A program made the translations under genes and the position numbers. The notes beneath the pieces are model-generated. The model was not told the DNA's origin. It saw only the letters and a program-made list of their open reading frames with translations, and ran no database searches. Shown here piece by piece: positions 1-13,605 of a stretch of 54,360 bases of DNA. The stretch lies in contig NW_019773584.1 in the NCBI RefSeq assembly GCF_001039355.2, forward strand, positions 24,977 through 79,336, given 5' to 3'. The stretch is from Lingula anatina (lineage: Eukaryota; Brachiopoda; Lingulata; Lingulida; Lingulidae). Every line of letters starts with the position of its first letter. Position 1 is the first letter of the stretch.

Positions 1-419
1 CGGTGGTAAGTTCACAAAACCTTTACAACCAGTATGCTTTATGGCGTAAGGTAAACTCCGGCGACTCGTGAACCTTTTCTCCTTATCATTTTTCAAAAGA
101 CACACAATGTAATAGTACTGAAGTGGCCCCTTCACATTAAGCCTCTGAATGCTAAAATCTAAAGATAACTTCTTCAATAAAGTCATAATAGCAGATATGG
201 ACCAGTAAATCATAAGGAGTGAGGGGTTTTATGCTACATGAGGTGTATTAAGAGTTGGATGAGGACGCTATTACGGGGAAGACCGGAAATCTTTAATAAG
301 TTGTGTGAGGACATCGTAATGTTATATATTATAGACTATTAGGGGTTTCTAGACAAATGTCTCTCTTTCAATCTCTCTTTTTCTTATTCTTCTCTGTTTT
401 ACTTCTTTTATTTTATCCG

Positions 420-422
<3 letters not shown>
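1..422. other. intergenic, no gene seen
   Basis: AT-rich unique sequence with no coding exon, RNA gene or repeat that I can support. It runs into the TC/AC microsatellite that follows. Confidence 0.5.
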
Positions 423-496
<74 letters not shown>

Positions 497-497
497 G
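423..497. repeat. compound TC/AC microsatellite
   Basis: About 28 TC units run directly into AC units, with AC-rich degenerate sequence continuing to about 530. Serine/leucine or arginine/glutamate repeat ORFs across it on both strands are low-complexity translations, not genes. Confidence 0.95.
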
Positions 498-3400
498 CAC
501 AGAACGCACACACACAAACACACACGCTCGCGCGCATGCACTGAACACGCGCGAAACACGCACCTCAATCAGGCGAATAGTAGGTAATAAAACATTCTCA
601 TTGAAGACACGAGAGCGGTGCCACATAAAGTTGCCTCAAACCCCCGTAACGCACACGTAATGACTTCGAAGACGCAGTAAACGGAATCTTCGTTCTTTCT
701 TTGGAAGACCCTTATTTATCAGCGCAATCTTGTGCAATATGGGTTCATAAACATCTCGATTTCGATAAGACCCTTAACAGAAATCTTAACGCAAACCGAA
801 CAATATTTTGATCGCGTAAGATCCCTCTTTGATGACATAAGACGAAGCCGACAACCCTATTTCTGACTGATACAATTCAACCACCATCTCTTGTGCAATA
901 TAGATTTACAGACATCAATTGTGATAATGTCCTCCCTCCCCCCCCTCATTACTCCATTACAATTACGCTATAAAAGTCGGTTTTGCGGGCGTACCTGACG
1001 TCACCCAAGATGGTAAATTAGTACCCTGGAAAGCGATTACAAGTGTCAAGTTGCACGCTTTATGTCATGCACTGCAATGTTAAATTTTTACTCCTGTCGT
1101 TGCCTTTTTCTGCTGCGAGGCGAGTCTGTATTTCGATAAAGCCAATCCCCTTCCCTCTAACAGAGCCGTATATTATATCATGTGGACATTTTCCTTGACA
1201 AAGTGCAAAGAATCACCGTCAATTTAACCAGAGACATTTCTGCGACTATCTAGTGAAAAATCAATCTGTTTCTCTGGTAGAGGGTAAACTTCCCCCCTCT
1301 CCTTCCTAAAATATCATATTATGCAGAATACGTTTCTAAAGTGAAATATTGAACTAGTAGGCGTAAGCGAGGTAATGTAAAACGTCAAACTGACACACGG
1401 GAACATGATAATAAGTATCCCGGTGCGCGTTTTGAATCATTCTCTTTCAAAAAAAAAAAAAAAATGTAGAGGAAGATATGGTGGACGTAAACCTTATTAA
1501 TAAGCTGTCCAACAAAACCGCACTCAAAGTGCACTATGCAGCCAATAACCAAAGACCGCTTTAACTTCGAGAAAAGAACCCCACTTTTCCCTAGTAAATA
1601 TCGAACCGCAGTTTAAGCTATATAGCCTTCAAACGTTTCGCATCCACAATCGGCTTACTCTGAATTATCCCCTATAGCAGAGAACAACACAATGAACAAC
1701 GCACTCTGGCAGCCGTAGCACTAAAATGCACCGATAGAAAAATTCAATTTGTGACCGTTCTTCTTGGGTGAAATGAATAAATGCCATTCGCCTTTGAATA
1801 AAATAACTTTGATTTGAAGGGGGGAGGGAATGGCAAATAAGAAACTTAAATGATGTTTTATTTGCTCAATAGTACAATGCCAGAAAAAAATTCGATTACC
1901 CCACACCGTAGAAAAAAGCCACTAATCGAAAGAAATTAACAGCTCTTTTAACCACCTTCAGCGCTTAGATTTGAATGAAAATCGCTATTTGTTAATGAGA
2001 ATGTCGACCTTTTGAACCGTGGGTTTACTCAACCAGTGTTTGGGATTAACACGTTTTATCAATTGAAATAACAACAATGTATAGATGTCGGCAAATATTC
2101 GAAAATACGTCTTCTGCTTGAGCTGTTTTGTATGGGCCTAAACGAGAAGAGCGCCTTAAAGGCTCGCTCTCTCCACCCCGCGTGGCAAGAGTTTAAAGAG
2201 GTATCGGAAAATCTGCCCTGTGTGGAAGCCATGCTCATGAAAATCAGCCTTTTTGCAAAGCCACAAAAGCGTAGTATAAATGATGTTTTGACTCGGGATT
2301 GCGCGAGAATGTCTTTCCGGAGCTTTTGTTCTCGCGCGAACTCTTTGTCTCGCGTGATTAGGCACGGGATTGAGGTATGAAAACAATTAAACTGTAGAGG
2401 GAAACCATTAGCTTTAAACTTAATCAACAACCCCGGGGTAAAATAATGGAGTAAATGTGGCACGGGTCTCTTTCTCCATTCAAATCTTACTACAGTTCAG
2501 TTCATTTGAAAGATCTTTCTTGTGTCATATACCTATATGGTCTCTTCCCCCATTCAAAATTCATTGCGTTTCTCTTCGCTTAAAAGCGGTTCCGTTTTGT
2601 CGAGACGCAGATTGCGTGCATCACGCGTGCTTTACAGTTTTGAAGAAAACTTCGGGGCTGTAACGTTATCCAACGTTTCGAGGCGTTTGTTATCTTATCC
2701 ACTGAAGTGCTCATACTCATGACGCTTCGATGAAGAAAGATGACATCTCCCAGCTTTATGTAAAATAAGGAAAACTCATTGTAGCGTACAGTTGTTGATT
2801 CGCCCCTGTAATACTTGCACTTGCAAGTATATATTTTCAGAAAGAAAACCATAAGAGAAGGAGAACGACATTCAATCTTAATTTGGTAAGAACAAGGGAT
2901 CTACTTTCTTGTTTAGAGCAACATAGGGTATTTGGTCCATTTTCTTTAACAGCAAACCGTTAAATTTAATGTTGTGTCCTGTCGTTTTTAATGTCCTGTG
3001 ATGCTGCTATTTCACAAGCATGCGTTGCTAGATTTGTTTGTTATTGTTACCTTCTTATATTAAGAAGATATATTGTAAAGAAGAGTTTGTGAAAAAAAGT
3101 AATAAGGATAGGTTTCATAGATTTCTGAAATAGGCAAATAGACAAAATGCATTTAAAGTAAATTATATGAGCATGCAATAGTTTCGATTAAATATTAAGT
3201 ACTACTCTACAAAATAGTGTTTTAAGACGAATGGCGTTTCTTACACTGGATATTTAAGGTAAATAATTCTTCTAAAAAGAATAGTTCAAAGTAGGCCTAC
3301 ATACAAAGGGCATCCCAGTTATTTCTGTCTAACTGTCTTTTTTCATATATTCAGCTACTTAGTTACTTATATATTTTTGATTTTTTCTGACTAATTTGTG

Positions 3401-3783
3401 TCACCAGTGAGAATTTTGTATAGAATTTCAGAAATGACGTCATCTGAAAATTGTCGACTGTGGCTAATATTTGTAGGTCTGGATATAGTATTTTTTTCGA
3501 GTTTCGGGGCAAAAATGCAACGTTGTTGTTTTGGATCTTTATTCAGCTGGTCACTGGAAGATAGCTTGATTTAACTACGTGTCAGAATATATGTTCACCA
3601 GGAAAAGCACGCCAGGCAAAATTATATTATCTTGTCTTATCTAGTGTTATCTGCACTGCACTTTATGAAACAAACGGATATGAACAAACTGAAAGCGCGA
3701 GTGTCAGGCAGGAACTATGTTTTGAACCAAACAATGCATCTGGTGGTGCAGATTGCCCGTGACTGACTCATTGGATATGGAAC

Positions 3784-3784
<1 letters not shown>
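498..3784. other. intergenic, no gene supported
   Basis: No exon with convincing similarity was found. A block at about 2100-2460 is richer in G+C and carries three overlapping ORFs of 76 to 134 residues on both strands. None resembles a known family, and the simultaneous openness of both strands argues for chance. A short A run lies at about 1449-1464. Unique islands of this kind may be regulatory, but nothing in the sequence proves it. Confidence 0.4.
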
Positions 3785-3820
<36 letters not shown>

Positions 3821-3834
3821 AGAGAGAGAGAGAC
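3785..3834. repeat. poly(A) run followed by GA repeat
   Basis: About 33 uninterrupted A are followed by GGG and a short GA array. It could be the tail of an old retroposon, but no body or target-site duplication could be recognised. Confidence 0.8.
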
Positions 3835-6800
3835 ATCATTTTTGATGAGTCAATTTGTCTCCGCTTGACAGGAAATGGGCTGAGTCACAACACGAGACGA
3901 CTGTGGTAGCACAGGCCTTTTTTTCTTTTTAAATACCCTGAATAATGATTCTTTATAAAGAAACAGCATGCGCAATTAGAAAACACCATCATGCTATTTA
4001 ACATAAGTCTAGACTTGGCTACTACGTGGTGCAAATCCTACAAAAGATTAACCCCGAATTTTTTTTTGAAAAATTTCAGTATAAGAATGTACATGTTTAA
4101 ACCCGAATTTTGTCAATTCGTAGGACAGTATCTCTCTTGGATTTACCTTATTTTCTGTTCCTTTATTTATTTATTTTGCTGAGGCGGGCTTTATTTTTGG
4201 GAATCTTTTCATATATCAATCATTCGTGATCACTTAAAAGCTCAATGTTCTTTTGTAAAAAAATGAACGTCACTTTGACAATAAATCTTACAGGCGTTTT
4301 CTAATAAATTATAAACACAACTCTAACAACGTTATTAGTATTTACCTACAGGTGCATCTGTTTTTTGTATTCATGTCGCATGTATTTTTGTTCTCAGTCT
4401 GATTCCTGGTAAGAAATTTGTATTCGTACTTTTTCTTATTTTTTTGTAATAACGGACACAATTCTTCACAACTAAAATACATGCACACATAGTCAACATA
4501 TACACAAAACTCATGGCTTACGCGTTATTATTCTGCTAAATTCGTAATTGATATACTGGATTGGTGCGCATTAAGTACTAATTATTATTTTGAAAATGTC
4601 TATTTACTCACAGTCATTAATGCTTAATTAATAAATTAATCTACTGTCAAATAATGACTATAACTTCTTAATTAAATACGTCTGCAATATCCTCTCCTAT
4701 TGGATTAGATAAGCGAGAGAGACAGTGGAGATGGTTTCTGTTTAAGGACACGTTTACACAGGATTTATCTAAATCGCATCTTGTTCGACCTAATTGAAAA
4801 AGTGCCCGCTTCCACCATTTTTATTGTATTCAATCTGCCGAGCCATGCTTACGTCTAGGTATGTTGTAATTATGCCGTCAAATCTGCAGACTAAAATTGG
4901 AATACCCACTGTCTTAATAACAATCTAAAAAATTTAACGGAAGCAAGATAGGTCGATTTAGAAGCCATCATTTTCGGCCTAGTGTGCGCGCTCCCTACTC
5001 TTGAAGAAAATCCAAGGACGTTGCGCTATCTTAAGGTCGAGAAGAATCGATTTCGTGCACCTGCAAGCGCGCGTCAAATGTTGGGACACAAAACAAGGCG
5101 AAGAAAGACCCAATGTCAACACGAACGACAAACATTGACAGAAATCGAGTATTTGGATATAGAATTTCGTTTAGAAAGTCAAGATAAACCTTGGCGTTAA
5201 AACAATGCCTCTCGACTTCGTTGTTGTCGTTGTAACCACACTTGGATTGTCTCGTGGCTTTGATTGATGTTAGGCTGAGAGATTTGTCCAGCTGGCGCTA
5301 GCCGTCCTCTGCGATTTCCTCAGTTAAATTTCATTTAATTTCCGCGGGAAATTTACTGCAATTTTTTATTTCCACACTACCTTTCACTTAACAAAGACTG
5401 TATATTTCGTTTTGGTGGAAATGGACTTAGTTTTCAATAAGATTTTAGGCTTTTAGGGTGTGTTTTCTATTTTCACTTTGATATTAAGCAGTACATATCT
5501 AGATACCATGATACATGCACGCTTGGAAGAATGAAATATTTTATCCGTCCAAGACATTATGGGAACAACGCCTTGAATCCAGTGTAAAGAAAAATACAAA
5601 TTGGGCTCTTGTGTACTGTAATAAGGAAATTATAAGGTTAACTGTAACATTTTAATGTTGTAATAATGTTATTTGAAATATTAAATGCGATTTATAATTG
5701 CAGTTTATTATCAATCTATCATTTGATCGATATATTAGTAGTAAAATTATTGATTGCAATTGTACACAAAAAACGTCAAAATAGTTTTGGCTGAATAAAG
5801 ATATAACGGATAACAAAATAAATGCATGCCTTGTCAAGATTAATCAATTTGTAATAAGCATGGAATGAAAAACGGTTGGAGTGCAGCAAAATTTTATCTT
5901 AATTGTTCAATGTTTTCTATCAGTTTGAAAGCCAATATTCTATTAAAATTTGGTGAAATATTATGAGACGACTTAAATATTTTTCGTTCTGTGTAAACTG
6001 TATGCCAATCACTGCGGAGACAAAAATCGTTGCTGTCAGCATATTTTTGCATACCATCAAACAATGGAATGTAAAAAAAAAAGAGACGTCCTCACAAAAG
6101 TGAAGTTTCTTAAAAGCTCTTCAGAATATTCTCGACTTCCGAACTACCCCACTTTAAAATGGCGTTCAAGGAGCGTTTATGTGTCAAATTTCTAAAAGGT
6201 ACATATGTAAAATTCGATCTGTCCCTCTCCGAAATGAGCGTCGTCTCCCCTTCTCATTGTGTTCAAGTTTGGTAAACGCATCAGCCGCGGATTAAGGTGT
6301 TTTCAACTGTTTACGAAATCCAATACCGTTAAGTAGGGACAGCCTTTCAATTTTCAACCCTTGTATAGAAATATTTATATATTAATTCCTTATGATGCCT
6401 CTTCAGTTCTTATCCCTTTTATACACGGGATTACGAAGTCTATCCTGAAAGCCCTTATGGATTGATCTCTTTACCCGATCATTAGAAAGTCCTTCCGTCA
6501 ATAGCGTTCGTCAATGGGATGCACCCCGGGGCGCGGACTGAAAGACGATTTCGGTGTCTGAACCCCGGTCTCGGGGTGTGTCTAAATAGCCGAAACACGT
6601 GTAAAAGATCGAGATATTCCCTGGGTTAAATGATCTGGACTGCTAGCGGCAAAATTGAGTTGACAGCTCCGCCCGCGCCGTTAAGGGGAGGGGGAGGGGG
6701 GGGGAAGAGGGGCGTGTAAGAATTTTGTACTCAATTAAGGTTGGGAATTGTAACATATTGCGTTAGTTCTGCTGACCGTTTTAAAGGATCATTACTACGC

Positions 6801-8594
6801 ACGCGTGTCTCATCTCCCGCGGTCTTTGTTTTAGGATTATCTTTCACCTTATATAAGAACGGTCGCTGTCACTTTTTTTATTCTGTTTACAGAAAATATT
6901 AGCATATCTTAGGAGAAATAAAAGTGGGCTTATGCATTCGACACGTTGTCAGTGAATGGGGCCTTTCAGTTACAAATCTGCACCTAAAGTGAAGGCTTCG
7001 ATTAACAAAAGACGAAAAAATATATCGGTAATTGAAAAAAAAAGATGTGCTTTTAGGTAACATATCAAAGTTTTACACACAAGAACAACAAACTCTGTCA
7101 GTCTTTATAAACCATTTACCTGAAAATCAGATTCTGTTGTGATTAGGCTCTCATTCGGTTCAAATAGTTAATTGAATGAAAATTTGGAAAAGAAGGGGTA
7201 TAATATTTCCATCACAACGCAACGAACGCAGGTTTTAACATCTGCAATCCAACTTGAACTCGGGCATGCGCAATGGGTGCGATTAAACTCGTGATTCCGA
7301 CTTATCCGCAAACCTAATAAACACAAGACAGCCATTCTAGCGGCGTCTTGCAATATTTGAAGAAAACTTTAACCCGTACTCGAGTGGTATAAGAATAATT
7401 AATGAAGGGCCATTCGCCCCATAATGACTCATAACGACAAACACTACATTCGGTGTCTTGTGTCCTCTCAGATGGCAAAAATTCGGTAAGATTGTCCTTC
7501 ATAGCGTCGTAGCACTTGTCTTAAGTGCGCTCGATTTAAAGGCAAGACTCCGAGAACAATGTGCGCCTGTTAATTAAGACGATGATTCAAGAGGGATTAG
7601 GCGACGGCGAGCGCGTCGGCCCTACCGAAACCACTCCCGATTTTACTGCTCTTCTAAATGATGAATCGTGGTTTTGAAAAATATTTGAAAATAATTTATA
7701 TGATTAGGTTGTTTAAGAAATGCGCTAATCGAAACAGTTAGATGTTTAGTTTGATTATGAAATGTTAATGGATGAAAGTGAAAACCATTATTACATAGTA
7801 TGTGTACACAAACTTGAAGACAAAATTAAAACTTATCAAATACTACTTTTGTGCCTAGTCTTCCGAAAATGTTAAACCTAGTTTTTATTTTTTTTTAAAC
7901 AAACAAGATTATCACAACGTAATACCCGAGCTCTACGTCATCTAGATAGATCTTATCTACCTGATATTGCAAAATCGTATTTATTAATTAATTAATTTAT
8001 TTATTTATTTATTTATCTGATCCTGCACCCCCTCCCCAATCTCCCACCCCCACCCTCACCCCCATATCAGTAAAGCCCACAACACACGAGTACGTCGCTG
8101 ACATTGATTCGCGTGTTACGATAACATTACGTTGGGAAATCAACAGCATGTCGATCTTTCCGCTTTCTGTGATCTAAGCACATGTGTCGCTTGATTCCAT
8201 CCCGCTGTAGTCTTAATCGCATCACACGGTTTGCGATCGAAAGTATCCATTTTCGTTTATGGCGTATTTGGCCATATCAGATAGTTCAGGAGAAGATCTC
8301 CTTCATACGCCGTTAGTCTCAGATTTTTACAGCAGGGGCTTTTCGTTAATTCAGGGTTGCTGACCGCTTCACTATCAGTGAAATAAAGATGGAGGAGGTT
8401 GCTCTGATTTTGAAGTAAAGATAGTGTTAACGACACTATTAATATTGCTCACCTGATTCCTTCAAGTCGTGATGTTTAAAGATAACATTTTTATATCATT
8501 TTTGTGACTTGCCTTACGTTTCTGTACAAATAACCAAAGAGATATAAAAAAAGTAGCCATTGTTTTACAAAACGGGAGATATTTTGCTACTCTG
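3835..8594. other. intergenic, no gene supported
   Basis: Mostly AT-rich unique sequence. The only open stretch of note is 4982-5200 on +, 72 codons without an ATG start, following a weak acceptor-like TTTTCGGCCTAG. It matches no family I recognise. A G-rich tract lies at about 6684-6713 and an ATTT array at about 7981-8016. A higher-GC unique island at about 7200-7650 might be regulatory. Confidence 0.4.
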
Positions 8595-8615
8595 TCTCTC
8601 TCTCTCTCTCTCTCC
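8595..8615. repeat. CT microsatellite
   Basis: Short CT array at the start of the degenerate tandem region that follows. Confidence 0.85.
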
Positions 8616-8629
8616 AGTTTATTGCAAAA

Positions 8630-8778
8630 TTATACACGAATGGCTTCCCCATCAAGTTCTTGTATTCGCCCATACCAACTGAGAGAGAAGAACCTGCCCC
8701 TATATTTCCCCAAGATAAATTCTAAAAAAAAACTGTATATACCCCCCTCAAAAATTATTAAAAACAAATAAATAAGCC

Positions 8779-8829
<51 letters not shown>

Positions 8830-9041
8830 AAGAAAGAGAGAGAGAGGGGGGACCAGCCTTATATTTTACAAGACAAAATCGGGAAAAATGTGTACATAAC
8901 CCCCAAAATAAATATATAAAATACATACTGACTAGATATACGATCGAAGAGTGAGACACTGAACCCCCTTTGTGCCCAATTTAGATAAATCACCAATAAC
9001 CACCGATCATCCATCTCAAGTATACGCCCATACCCACTAAT

Positions 9042-9075
<34 letters not shown>

Positions 9076-9245
9076 GAACCTGCCGTTATATTTGACGAAA
9101 TAAATGGGGGGGGGGGGTGTACCCCCCAACACACACACACACACACACACACACTCAAACATACACAAACACACTCCAGCCCTATTAGTGCCTGATAAAC
9201 ATTAACCGCCAATCACCAATAACTACCGATCATCGATCTCTGACC
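8630..9245. repeat. degenerate tandem array with embedded AG arrays
   Basis: Several short segments recur in the same order. CGCCCATAC is at about 8668 and 9026. A CTGCC/CCAGCC...TATATTT segment is at about 8694, 8853 and 9079. CCAATAAC(C/T)ACCGATCATC is at about 8992 and 9216. Between them lie AG arrays (8782-8846, 9043-9075), a G run (9106-9117) and an AC array (9129-9154). This looks like local duplication of a unit of about 160-230 bp containing an AG microsatellite. Long ORFs on the - strand here are low complexity and are not called as genes. Confidence 0.65.
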
Positions 9246-9326
9246 CCATTAACCTCCTCCTTGTACCCTTTTGTCACTGGTCACTCATTGGCCACTGTGT
9301 TTTAACCAACGGTTGACCACTGTTAG

Positions 9327-9537
9327 GCCCCATTCACAACCAAAAGTTGATTTGCAGACTAACAGCACCGCAGATCAAACATGGCCGACCCACTTGAAAG
9401 TTTGCCACATAATCTCCTAATAGCAGGCACTCAATAGATTTCCCGCGGGAATCAAGCGGCAAGCTTTCAAGTGGGGTGGCCATATTTGGTCCACGGATCT
9501 GCTAGTCCGCGGATCACTTTTTGTTGTGAATGCGGCC
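9327..9537. mobile_element. foldback MITE, family B copy 1
   Basis: The ends are inverted: GGCCCCATTCACAAC on the left and GTTGTGAATGCGGCC on the right. The inverted symmetry continues inward through segments containing ATGGCCGACC and GGCCATATTTGG, so most of the 211 bp could fold into one hairpin. It is flanked by TTA and TCA, a likely decayed 3-bp target duplication. Related copies are at 48970-49162 and 51643-51801. There is no coding capacity. Termini and TNA flanks fit non-autonomous PIF/Harbinger-type elements, which is an inference. Confidence 0.8.
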
Positions 9538-11266
9538 TCAGACCACTTAATGACGAGCTGTACGCTGTTTTGTTTCAGCGGGCATGGGTCACCGTACACT
9601 AAACAATTATCCGATTATTCCGTATTTAAAACTGAATTCTAGGGCTCGATGCAACTTGGACTTGTTTATATAAAATCGGTGTCGAATAGTGTATTTACTT
9701 TCTAAGGGTTCCCATCGAACTGCTGATTGCAATTGATGGTTTGGATGACATGCTTTGAACTCACAGGCTTAATATCAATCATTACTGTTTCGCCAAATAC
9801 TACCGAATCGAAACAAGCGTGTAATAAGTCCGAGCCCCCCCCCCCCCCCCAATTAAGGTAGAGGTGCACTCAATTAAGTGATCACTGCCTCGCCCAAGGC
9901 GTTCTAATAAGTCTCATTGTTTATGATGATTGTCAAATATGTTTGAGTTTAGGCAATGACGGAATGTTTGCACGGAGGCGCACAGTTCAGTTTTTGTTTG
10001 CGAGATTGGGCGAATTGTTCAAGGCACTGATCCCTACTTAATTCGTTTTTGTAATAAAAGGCGATGTTAAACCTGGCCCGTAAAAACGCTGTGTGATTAA
10101 GGTGAACGGAGTTATTAGTGGTCGTAAGTTAATAAAAGAACACTTATTTGCATAGGCAGATAATCCTGTGGTATTGTCGCGCGCTTCTTGTTGCGGTGTC
10201 AGTAATTAGTAGACTAAAGTGAAGCGGATTAATTTCTGACATAACCAAGCGGTTGTGTATTTTGTTGTAAGCATTATTTTGATTTATTGATATGTCATTG
10301 GGTCCCCTACTTATTAAAAAAAAGGATATTTATATTTCTCACCAACCTTACAGCTCACAGCAGATTACCGATTGTTCCTGAAAACGTTGCATGATAAAAT
10401 CATACATGTATAAATATAAATATAATATATATGTATAAAAAAAGCACAATTCAGTCCTTTACAAGACTAATATGCATTGCCTCTGACAGTAAGGTATAAA
10501 TGTACAGAGTTACTTGGTTTAGTATGACTGTAACGTTTAGAGATGTCAGCAATGGAATTAAAGTGTCTGATTTGCTTTATCCCTAAATCTTAGGGATAAT
10601 TTCAGCAATATCTGCATGCAAATTAAATCTTTCTTTATTACACCTTATGCAGGCAAATGATGAATAAAAGAATCCTAAACTTTAACTAACATGCAGATAC
10701 AACAATGTCGTATAATATGTGTATATATAATTTTCGTGCTTCAGTTTTCACAAAATAATTATAGCCCGAAATTTAGTATGAGTGTTACACCAATAATTTG
10801 AAATTTAAAATATTTAAAATGAACACAATATTTCATTTTCCTGCACTTCTACTGCTGGCACAGCTTCGGTCGAGTATAGTAAAAAATATGTAAAAGCGAA
10901 GACCAATTTTCCACCAAAGTTATTTTTGAAACAGGCCCAAGTTGCCTGTAATGATAGAGCTGAAAAGTAAACACAAACGCGCGTGTAAAGGTGTCGCCAC
11001 CGGTCGAGGAGTGTTCACTCGCATGTGTTTGTGGTCTCACGGCTGTGAACGCTCCCATCTGACGCTAGGCTCAGAAACGATATATTAAATACGGCTTTGT
11101 CTTAGGCTAACAATATCTCGTAACTTTAATTGAACCCTGAATGGCGCGATTTAAATAGGCTACCATTTACGTGTTTTATTTTTTTTTCAAATTAATCAGA
11201 AACATGCACTTCAGTAAAGATATTGCATATGATGAAAAACCAGAAGAAATTTGAATATTGATGGGC

Positions 11267-11268
<2 letters not shown>
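9538..11268. other. intergenic, no gene seen
   Basis: AT-rich unique sequence with a C run at about 9834-9850. No exon-like ORF with a recognisable product. Confidence 0.45.

Positions 11269-11312
<44 letters not shown>
11269..11312. repeat. CT/CA microsatellite
   Basis: About 16 CT units followed directly by CA units. Confidence 0.9.
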
Positions 11313-13547
11313 TATAAAACTAAAATAACACGATTTATAAATGCATGATTGACCATCCATCATAATAAAGTCAATTACTGCACATTTTTTTCTCAAACGC
11401 CGGGTTTGTTTGTTTGTTTTTTCTCTAACTATCACATTTATAGATTATCTTCTTAGCAGGATTATTACTTTTGGTAAGCCTGTTCGTTTAAATCGTTGAC
11501 GTAACACCCACTCTTGCAGTAATATCATACACGTATTTGTACATGTGCGCCGGGCATGAAATTTCATACCCCAAAAAGAACAACAATAGCATCGCCCCGG
11601 TGTGTTTTAAACCCATGCCAGTTATGAAATATAATATTTTCACCTGTCTGTTAATGATCGGATTTCAAAATGATCGGTCAAGTGCTTGCCTAACTCGCTG
11701 GCATATCGGTCAGGGGTGTTGATTTAGTAATGTTATCGTCCGTCGCGAGAGCCGCACGTGTTTAAGTGCCACTCTCCGTGTGTTTTCTCTCGCTAAAGGT
11801 GCATTAACTATTTTACAATCGTAGTAATTCTATCTGATTACGCCAACTCTAAACATGGGGTGTTATTTAAATCGCCGTCAAATAACAATCTGGATCCTTG
11901 ACACAAAATGTAGTGTTAAGCGCTCGTGTGCTATTATTGACCGTCGCTTGTGTAACAACAACAAAAAAAAAAAAAAACGGCAAGGGTGCACTGGCTTTGG
12001 AATATACCTTTAGCCTGTTTCACAAAACAGGCTATGTAAATATAGCCCAAAATTAAAGTCAGTCCGAACATTTAGACATTAATTTGAGTCCACTTTGGCA
12101 CATGCTAATAATAGTCCAATAAAATGCTGCCCCTGTATTATAACAAGAAAATTATGACCACTACTTCAGACCAATGTTTTATTCAACTGGACTACTAGGG
12201 GTTCATCAGGTATGAGATACGCCACAGTTTTAATCTAAAAATTCAGACCAAATTTCGACACGAAACTTTTGTGAAGCCGCCCCGGGGGTTAACCCACTCA
12301 GCCAGTTAAACACTCTCGTCCCTCGCCTCGCGAGGCTTTATTAAAACTCGCGTTGAAAAACGATATTCTTGGTCACTTGAGCTGGCACTTCACAGCCGCG
12401 TGTGCTGATTTAGTGGGCTTTTACACGCGAGGCATAATAAAAAGCCGCAATAAAGGAAGACGGATCGAAATGTACAAGAAATCTACAAGGGCCCTTGAAA
12501 AGCACACTCTTCCTTTTCAAGATGAGCCGTTTGCAGATGCGAATCGATTTGAAGGGGCTTATTGCTGAGTTAATTTGCACAATGTCTAAAAACGCGCTTT
12601 GTTAAAATGGATTTTTCCATACGCTCATCGATGCAGATGCTTTTGTACTTGAAATCAACGGTAAAATGACAAACAATATTTTCATGAAAATGAGCAGTAA
12701 ATGAAATATAGTCTTTACCCGCGTTTGTTTCCCTGTCTCGCCACGGTTTATTGTCATTTAAGAACAGTATTTGATACTCAAACAAAAAAGGATATTTACA
12801 GACAGCCATAATTTTATGCAATAATGATTGGAAAGCACTATATTTAGAGGTAAAGAGATAATAACGAGGTCGATTTTAACACGCGTTTCTAGCAGAGCGA
12901 TGGTTTTACCGTAGCAGGGCACACAATACGTGACATTCTAATTAAATGATATGTCCATCTTAGGGTAATTTTATGAAGGAATAATTGGAAAGCACTCCAG
13001 CAAGCGCTGGCGTGACAACTTGTGTCACTGTCAAGTGCATCGTATACGACCATCAAAGGGACGCCTCTGCTCAACACTATCAATTTCCGATTATCTGACA
13101 TATGCATTTTTGTTGCATGTTTATTTGAAAACTTTTATAGTTAACATTTAATGTTAACCGGTTACTTTCATAATCCGCCCTCTTGACAACGAAACCTCAC
13201 TGCATTTTGGGTTTTTAAATTTCGAGGTGATAGAACTGGAGATTCATTTTAACCGTCAAACTCTCAAAATCTTTCACTCGCCTCTCCGCAGTTTCACTGT
13301 AACTTCTTAATTATTCGAGCTTGAAAATCAATATTTTTATAGCTATTCCAACCGCTAACATGTAAGTCATTTTTCTTAAGTACCCATTGTAGTTACTTTG
13401 CCATAGAAATATGATAAAAGATGATACTAATTATCGATAATTAATTTTAACGAAGATACCTTAATGATTTCTCTGTGTAGTGAATGGTTCAAGCTTACTT
13501 TTTATTCTAAGGATGAGAAAGGCGAGTTATCATTAGTAGGGAAGTGT

Positions 13548-13548
<1 letters not shown>
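11313..13548. other. intergenic, possible old foldback, no gene seen
   Basis: No supported gene. Around 12009-12295 two short segments (GTTTCACAAAACAGGCT and, inverted, GGCTTCACAAAAG) sit at opposite ends of about 280 bp. This may be a decayed TIR element, but the arms align poorly. A higher-GC open stretch at 12350-12568 on + lacks similarity to any family known to me. Confidence 0.35.

Positions 13549-13603
<55 letters not shown>
13549..13603. repeat. AAT microsatellite
   Basis: About 17 AAT units, one of four AAT arrays in the window (also 21842-21889, 29070-29119 and 30252-30306). Confidence 0.95.

Positions 13604-13605
<2 letters not shown>

Noticed and set aside
357-626. ORFs of Ser-Leu, Arg-Glu or Cys-Val repeats over microsatellites (also 8630-9212, 40438-41192 outside exon 4, 46320-46590)
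   Set aside because: They are translations of CT, AG, AC or GT arrays in all frames and have no protein-like complexity.
2059-2463. Overlapping ORFs of 82, 76 and 134 residues
   Set aside because: Open on both strands at once with no recognisable family or splice context; more likely a GC-balanced non-coding stretch.
4982-5200. 72-codon open stretch on +
   Set aside because: No ATG start, a poor acceptor and no similarity to a family I know. Kept only as a remark.
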